A stretch of DNA of 64,000 nt. Source: Axinella damicornis. Its lineage: Eukaryota; Porifera; Demospongiae; Axinellida; Axinellidae. The stretch is taken from positions 2,366,027 to 2,430,026 of the forward strand of contig OZ007514.1 in the NCBI GenBank assembly GCA_963931865.1, in the 5' to 3' direction. Positions 47,101 to 54,352 of this stretch are shown here, piece after piece. Numbering within the stretch: position 1 is the first letter of the stretch; each line of letters starts with the position of its first letter. The notes beneath the pieces were generated by a model. It did not search any database and was not told the origin of the DNA. It saw nothing but the letters and a program-made list of their open reading frames with translations. A program made the translations under genes and the position numbers.

Positions 47101-50100
47101 GATATACGTATGGTTGTCTTAGATTTGCTGTATGGACTGATGTCAATCACTCCATGATAGACGCAATATAGGGCTTGCTTAGCCCAGCACACATGGTGGT
47201 TAGCCCAGTGGCCGTGAGCACTGTCAACCTTGTGTGCCAACTACTGAGTGCTACTGGAATGCCATGACACAACACGTACATAATACGATCTTAGCCATAA
47301 TGGTTTGAGCATGCAATAAGTTGCCGGGGTGTTCCTGTTGGAATGTGTACATGACTGCACTTTTGGATGTAGCCAATTTTCATGCGTTCTCTGGTGAAAT
47401 CATTAGTTGAAAGAATACACTATGCAGAAAGTCACTTCATGCAATCATGCTTCAGTTCACCGGACATAGATTACTAACAATTCTAGTTGTATGTCTTCAT
47501 TGGGTCGGAAGTCGCTAGCGCCAATTCTGACTTCAATGTTATCAATTGTGGCATTGGGCAATTGTACATTGAAACACGGTGGTGAGTTGAAGGAGCAGCA
47601 GGTGCTAGAGGGTCCACAGCCCTGTCCATCCCACAGAGGGTCATCTAGATGGATAACATTTTGACCTGAATCAGATGTTTCCTGTATCACAGAAGTAGTT
47701 GTTGCCAACAATATTCATTGTTGGAACGTTGTTGGTGCTGTTCACGGAACAGGGACAGATACTGTCAAAATCTACGGCTGTTAGTTCAGTGCGACCAGCA
47801 GCAAAGCTCCAGATGTGCTGACGAGGTGAGCCATGTGTTATGCTCACTCCATCAACATACACACTGTCAATGTCCATGTTCGCATGGTGAAAAGCATCGG
47901 TGGAGCCGAACTGGTAACCGGTGATCCTTCCACACACCTGATTATAAGGAATACCTCCAGTGTTGAATGTACTGCTGGAATAGTCATAATCGAGTCATGA
48001 CCCGCACACTACCTTTCCGTTACTGACTGTAGACAAACCCCATCCAGTAGGACAAGCGGTACTACTTTCGGTTGTGTTGACATAAGCAATTCGTCTCCAC
48101 TCCAACCCCCCACAAGGCATCAGTGGTGGCACTACAAAATCTTGAAGCAGTGCATCCAAATCACTGTTAATGTTGCTTCTAGTTGTCTCCTAGCCTCGTT
48201 CCCAGGCCGTCTGCCAGTCGCGCGCGCACCGCATACGTGACCTTTGAACCCTTGTCAGATAGCTGGCAGAAGGCCTGGTACCACTCCTACGTCATTTACA
48301 AGTGCTTAAGACTGCAATGTGGACACGGTTGTGACGTAGGTGGACACGGTTTCATGTAAAATGGCGGCGTGCCAGAAGTTCACGGGCTATCTGCAGGTTT
48401 CCTAGCGAGTTATTGTTGGCTTTTACGCTACCGTGGTGGACCACTGGAGGCGTCAGGTATGGAACTCCTTGTTGTACGGTTGTAGTAGCCTAGGTAACTA
48501 CAATAGCTTACCTCTACAGTAGCTTACCAAGCGCTTGGCAAGACTTACGGCTGAGTAGTCAAACGTTAGTGCATGCTGTATTGCCGTTAGCGATGAGTTG
48601 GCATCAAGTTGCTGTCTTCGTGGTATCAATATAAACTCGAAAATACTTGTAGTCGAGTAGCTTTACAACCGTGTCCACTTTGCTTGTAAATGACGTAGGA
48701 GTGGTACCAGGCCTTCTGCCAGCTATCTGACAAGGGGTCAAAGGTCACGTATGCGGTGCGCGCGCGACTGGCAGACGGCCTGGGAACGAGGCTAGTTGTC
48801 TCCCTCTGCTCCCTAGAGGGGCAGCTGTCTGCTTGTAGGACTCGGGCAGGGTCGTTGGCACACAAATGTTGGTCATATGCACTGTTAATGGTCTGTTGAT
48901 TGTTACCCCAAATTAAACATGCATGTGCAGCAAGGGTTAAGCAATGCCTTTCGTGTCTATCTGTGTGTGTGTGTGTGTCTGTCTGTCTGCAAAAAATATT
49001 GAAACAAGTGAGTCTTTAAAAGACTTGATGTGTCTCGGCACGACTTGGTATCAGCTAGAATCATGCAGAGGACATGGCAGCTGCTTAACCCTTTATTATG
49101 ACTGCAAAACCTGTTAGCTACGAGACTTTCAGCTCAAGTGAGCGTCAATATCCTTGGAGGTTCTGTGTGAGCAAGGGGTGGGTCAGGAATGTTCACCCAA
49201 AGGGTGAAAGCAGTATGGTCGTGTCTGGGCTTGATGTTTAGTCAACACCTTGGCCAATTCTTTCAGCACTTATCTATAGGCCTATAGCTAGCTAGCTAGA
49301 GCTGAGTGAGCTTTAGTATGCACTTGGGATGGCTGAGTGCAGCACACTGGATGGGTGAGTATTCATTGTCCTGAATTAAGTATTAGAGCTACGTAGCAGC
49401 AGTCTTGGTAAGAGGATTCATGAGCAGCCATTCAAACCCCATAATCAATTTTGAAGATCTACTTGCAGGCTATAAATACGTTTGACACCCTATTAAGGGT
49501 GTAGAGCATGCATGCAGCACTTGCGCGGGCGCATTGCGAAAAGCGACGTACCACGTACGTACGTACGCATGTACGTACGTACCTACGCATCCAGCACTGT
49601 GTCTCGGCACTTCGGTGCCGAGACAAAAATGCTTCAAGCAGGCATTTACAGTCAACGCAAATCAATGAACATAATAATATTCGGAAGTTTCTATACCTGA
49701 TACATGTCGAGGTATTTCTTTTCGTCGTTATTTCTATTATCAGTTTCTTGGCTCTGCCCATTTTGAAATCGCTCATGGCAAGTACTGTACTGGGACTGTG
49801 GATATGAATACTCTTGAGTAGGGCATGTCTTGATTTACTGGTAGGACCACTGAGTGTGAATGTATAAGGATTGTCTATTGAGCTAGACCAATTTTCTCGC
49901 GCCCAGGAAGTTGGGAGTGGGGGCATAGGGAACTTCTGAGGGAGAGAAAATTGCTCTAACTGGGTAGACTAGCTGCTTTGGTCGCATGCACACCAAAGTA
50001 CAGGGTACAGGTTGTCGTGGAAAACAAGTTGTTTTATTCTATAAAAGTTTGTACATACGGTACTGGGCATACAATAGCACCAGTGCATACCCAAAATGAC

Positions 50101-53100
50101 TATGGCTACTGTATAATACAGTTAAATGCAACACAAATTAACTCCAACACAAGAGCAAATTCAGTAGGTCTAGTATTGTACCTAAACTGAGAAAAAAAGA
50201 CCCAGCAACCTGTTGAGGGTGAAGTGAAGAAACCGTGTGAGGAAAAGAAGAAAACTGAAAATGCATTTGTCCGTGCAAATGGCTGATGTAATTGCAGGGA
50301 ATTCATTCTAGAGTTATAATTATCTACCTATCCTCAGGAAGTACAATGTAACCCGCTGTTCCTCTTGTGTTAGAGCAGTGACCCCTCCCCCCCCCCTGCA
50401 AAAAAAGACCTTTCACTTGTTAGCAGAAGATAATTTATGGATTTGCTGTAATTCTTCTGCTGAAACTAAAAGTGTTCATAGAACACGTATGCTACGCGGA
50501 ACATCCCACAATCGCCAGGGCATCTGATGCCAGTTGTGTGAACACGTGCTATCACGTATACCGTAGTCTCTCGAAAATACGCCCACCCCCCTTTTTCGTG
50601 ACAAGTTGTTGCAAAGGGTCATTTATTACTCGAAAGTACGCCCATCCCTATTAGGAAAGCACTTGAATAGCTCCGGAAGAAGCACTGTCAAAGAGGTTGG
50701 ACTAAGAAATGAAGGCTGGCTATCACAGCACTATTTGCAATGAATTTCATTATGTTGTATGCCATTGCATAATCAGCTGTGTACTGAGTGCATGACATGA
50801 AATATAAAACAACGCGAAAATTTAACAGGCGAAAATTCCCAATCTACGGTATGTGACAGCAGTACAAACTGTATGCATGATTGTACAAACTTATTAAGAG
50901 TGAGGACTCCATGTAGCCATGCACAATTAGGCAAATGGTAGCAGAATTTGAAAGTATGTGGTTATTTCATGTAGATTTCCATGATTTCAATTGGTGTAGC
51001 TTCATTTTGAGCACTACATGCTCTGACTTCAATGTCATCAGTTGTGGGGGAGGACAGTCGTACATTGAACCATGGTGGTGAGTTGAAGGAGCAGCAGGTG
51101 CTGGTGGGGCCACACCCCTGTCCGTCCCACAGGGGGTTGTCTGTGTACAGAAAGAGTGACCCGTTGAACGACGTCATTCCTGATTCACAGAAGTAGTTCT
51201 GTCCCACGAATGATGGAACAACTGCAGCACTGATACTGCTTTGATCACAGGGGCAAGCACAGAGGGTGCATCTTCCGTCTTGTCTGAGGCCACCTGCAAA
51301 GGTCCAGATGTGCTGGCGGGGGGAGCCATGAGTGACACTAACTCCATCAACATAGCTATCATCAATTGATGAACCTGGAGCACTTAGAAAAGCATCTGGA
51401 CCTCCGTACTGGTAGCCAATAATTCTGCCACATACTTGGTTGTACTGCAGGCCTCTGATTGGATACACAATTTGCACACAACGTGCAGAACCTGTAGATA
51501 TTCCACATGTCCTCTTTCCGTTCTGAGCATATGTTACCCATCCTGGAGGGCAGCGCTGCAAGGGGTCAGTCATATTAAGGTAAGCAGCAAGTCTCCACCC
51601 TTCTCCACCACACGGCAGTTCCAGTGGTACTACAACTCGCTGCAGTATTACTTGAAGGTCTTCCTCAATTTCTTCTCTGATTGTCTCCCTCTGACCACTG
51701 CATGGAAGGGCAGGTTGCATTGCTGCTCTGCAGTGTCCTGGCTGGGTAGGTGAAGGCAAGACCTGGCTGGCCTTGGAGAACAAGACCAGCTACAGCTGCG
51801 CTCAGTAGAAGGAACAAGACATCCATTTCTGTCGTCTCCGAGGTAGCTACACCTTGTATTGAAACAATTTCACAACTGTGTGTACTTGTAACAGAGACTA
51901 TTTTATACTGTGCAGTGTGGGCAGATCAAAGGAATGTTGATACAACTGACAGCAATATGGAAGCCACACTACTAATCTAGTTAGTGTTCAGGGAATTCCA
52001 CAACCACATGTGGCTGTGAAAACCGGAACACAGCTCAGCAGTTCCAGTGGTACTACAACTTGCTGTAGTATGAACTTTGCGGGAAGTATGTAATCAGTGA
52101 AAATTTCCCTCCGCGAAGTATTTGCGTGTCACGTTTAGTGGCTAGACCGCGAAATTATTGCCACGCGAAATAATCAGCAACTACGGTACCTTATAATAGT
52201 TCCAACATCTTAAGGCAGTTAGAACATACCTTGTAATAGTTACAACATTTTCAGGCAGTTAATGTTTTAACTGCCCTAATTGACAGTTTCAATATGGAAG
52301 CCACTCTACTAATCTAGTTAGCTAGTGTTCAGGGAAATCCACAACCACGTTTGTCTGTGAAAACCGGAATGCAGCACAGCAGTTCCTATGGTACTACAAC
52401 TTGCTGTAGTATGAACTTTTTTGTTCGCGGGAAGTAATCAGCGAAAATGTCCCTCCGCGAAGTGTTTGCGTGTCATGTTTAGTGGCTAGACCACGAAATT
52501 ATTGCCACATGAAATAATCGGCAACTACGGTACCTTATAATAGTCACAATATCTTAAGGCAGTTAGAGCATACCTTGCAACATTTTTCAGGCAGTTAAGA
52601 GGATTGATTTGTTTTAACTGCCCTAAGTGACAGTTTCAATATGGAAGCCACTCTACTAATCTAGTTAGAGTTCAGGGAAATCCGCAACTACGTTTGTCTG
52701 TGACAGCCAGAAGAGAGCTTGCAGAACAGCCACAAAAAGTGCTTGTTTGTGTATGAGTTGAGAAGCGAGTGTAGTATGAACTTTTTTTGTTCGTGGGAAG
52801 TAAATCAGCGAAAATTTCCCTCCGTGAAGTATTTGTGTGTCACGTTTAGTGGCTAGACCGCGAAATTATTGCCACATGAAATAATCGGCAACTACGGTAC
52901 CTTATAATAGTTCCAACATCTTAAGGCAGTTAGAGCATACCTTGTAATAGTTACAACATTTTTCAGGCAGTTAAGAGAGGATTTGTTTTAACTGCCCTAA
53001 TTGACAGTTTCAATATATGGAAGCCACTCTACTAATCTAGTTAGTGTTCAGGGAAATCCACAACCACAGTTGTCTGTGACAACCAGATGAGAGCTTGCAG

Positions 53101-54318
53101 AGCAGCCACAAAAGTGCTTGTTTCTGATAACCAGAGTTGCATTTGTTTGTGTATGAGTTGAGAAGCGAGTGATGGTTGCCATGTGTTCATCCTGCCACTG
53201 ACCTGTCAGAAATTATTATCACATTCCTTATTCCCAGAGAGACATGGCTTGGAACTTATGGAAATCATGTTGTATGGATGTGAATCAAGATATACGTATG
53301 GTTGTAATTGCCGAGCGTCTTTGCACGAGGCAACTAATCGTGCAGTGTAGTCACATCGCGTCTGTATTATGTGTATCAGTCAAACTTATATTCCAGCACA
53401 CTTTAATTGTGTGGGGGCAGTTTCTGCGGTCTCGTCCCCAGACTGCTGGTATGCGTGTTGGAGGCGCGTGCACCCGTGTAGGCACCACAGTGTGGACCTT
53501 TGCTTCCCAGTTGTTTCTTTGCTTGCAATAGCTTGCTGGACCATGCCGGGATGTTCCTGTTGGAATAGGTATGCGACTGCACTTTTAAAGATTTAGGAAT
53601 GAATAGAGCCAGTTTTGTTCTCTGGTGATAATAATTACAAAAGGTATGTTCAAGTTAGTTTACAATATGCAGAAGGTCACTCAAAACCTGAACTACAGTC
53701 AAAATGTGAGTTTATTTCTACATTAAGTCTCGCGATACTTCATGCAATCATGCTTTAGTTCACTGGACATAGATTACTAGCAATTCAAGTAGTGTGTCCT
53801 CATTGGATCGGAAGTTGCTAGCGCCAATTCTGACTTCAATGCTATCAATTGTGGCATTGGGCAATCGTACATTGAACCACGGTAGTGAGTTGAAGGACAA
53901 GGAGGGAGAAAGCTTCCATCTTAGCTACTGGTTGACTGGGATTGCACACGTACTGGCCACAATCATGCATTGTTGGGTTCTGAAATATATAGAGTCTCAT
54001 GGGGATGGTGTTTTCCCCAAGAACTGACAGGAAAAGGGGAAGAAAATATAACTGCATCAAAGAACGTTCCAATGACCACATCAAACCAGAGATAAAGCGG
54101 GGAACACCCTGGTGAATACAACCGAGTGTTTTCTTAATTGCTGCCAGGGCGAAGTTGTGGGATCTGTAACCTGAACTATCCACGTATATACGCAATATTG
54201 TCCATTGTACTGATTCAGAAGTACAAAAGTATCATCTTGGATTTTCCCCATCAAGGATTCCCTTAACTTCTCCCTGACCACCTTGCTAGTTTCATACATT
54301 TGATGGAGGGCTGGCTTG

Positions 54319-54352
<34 letters not shown>

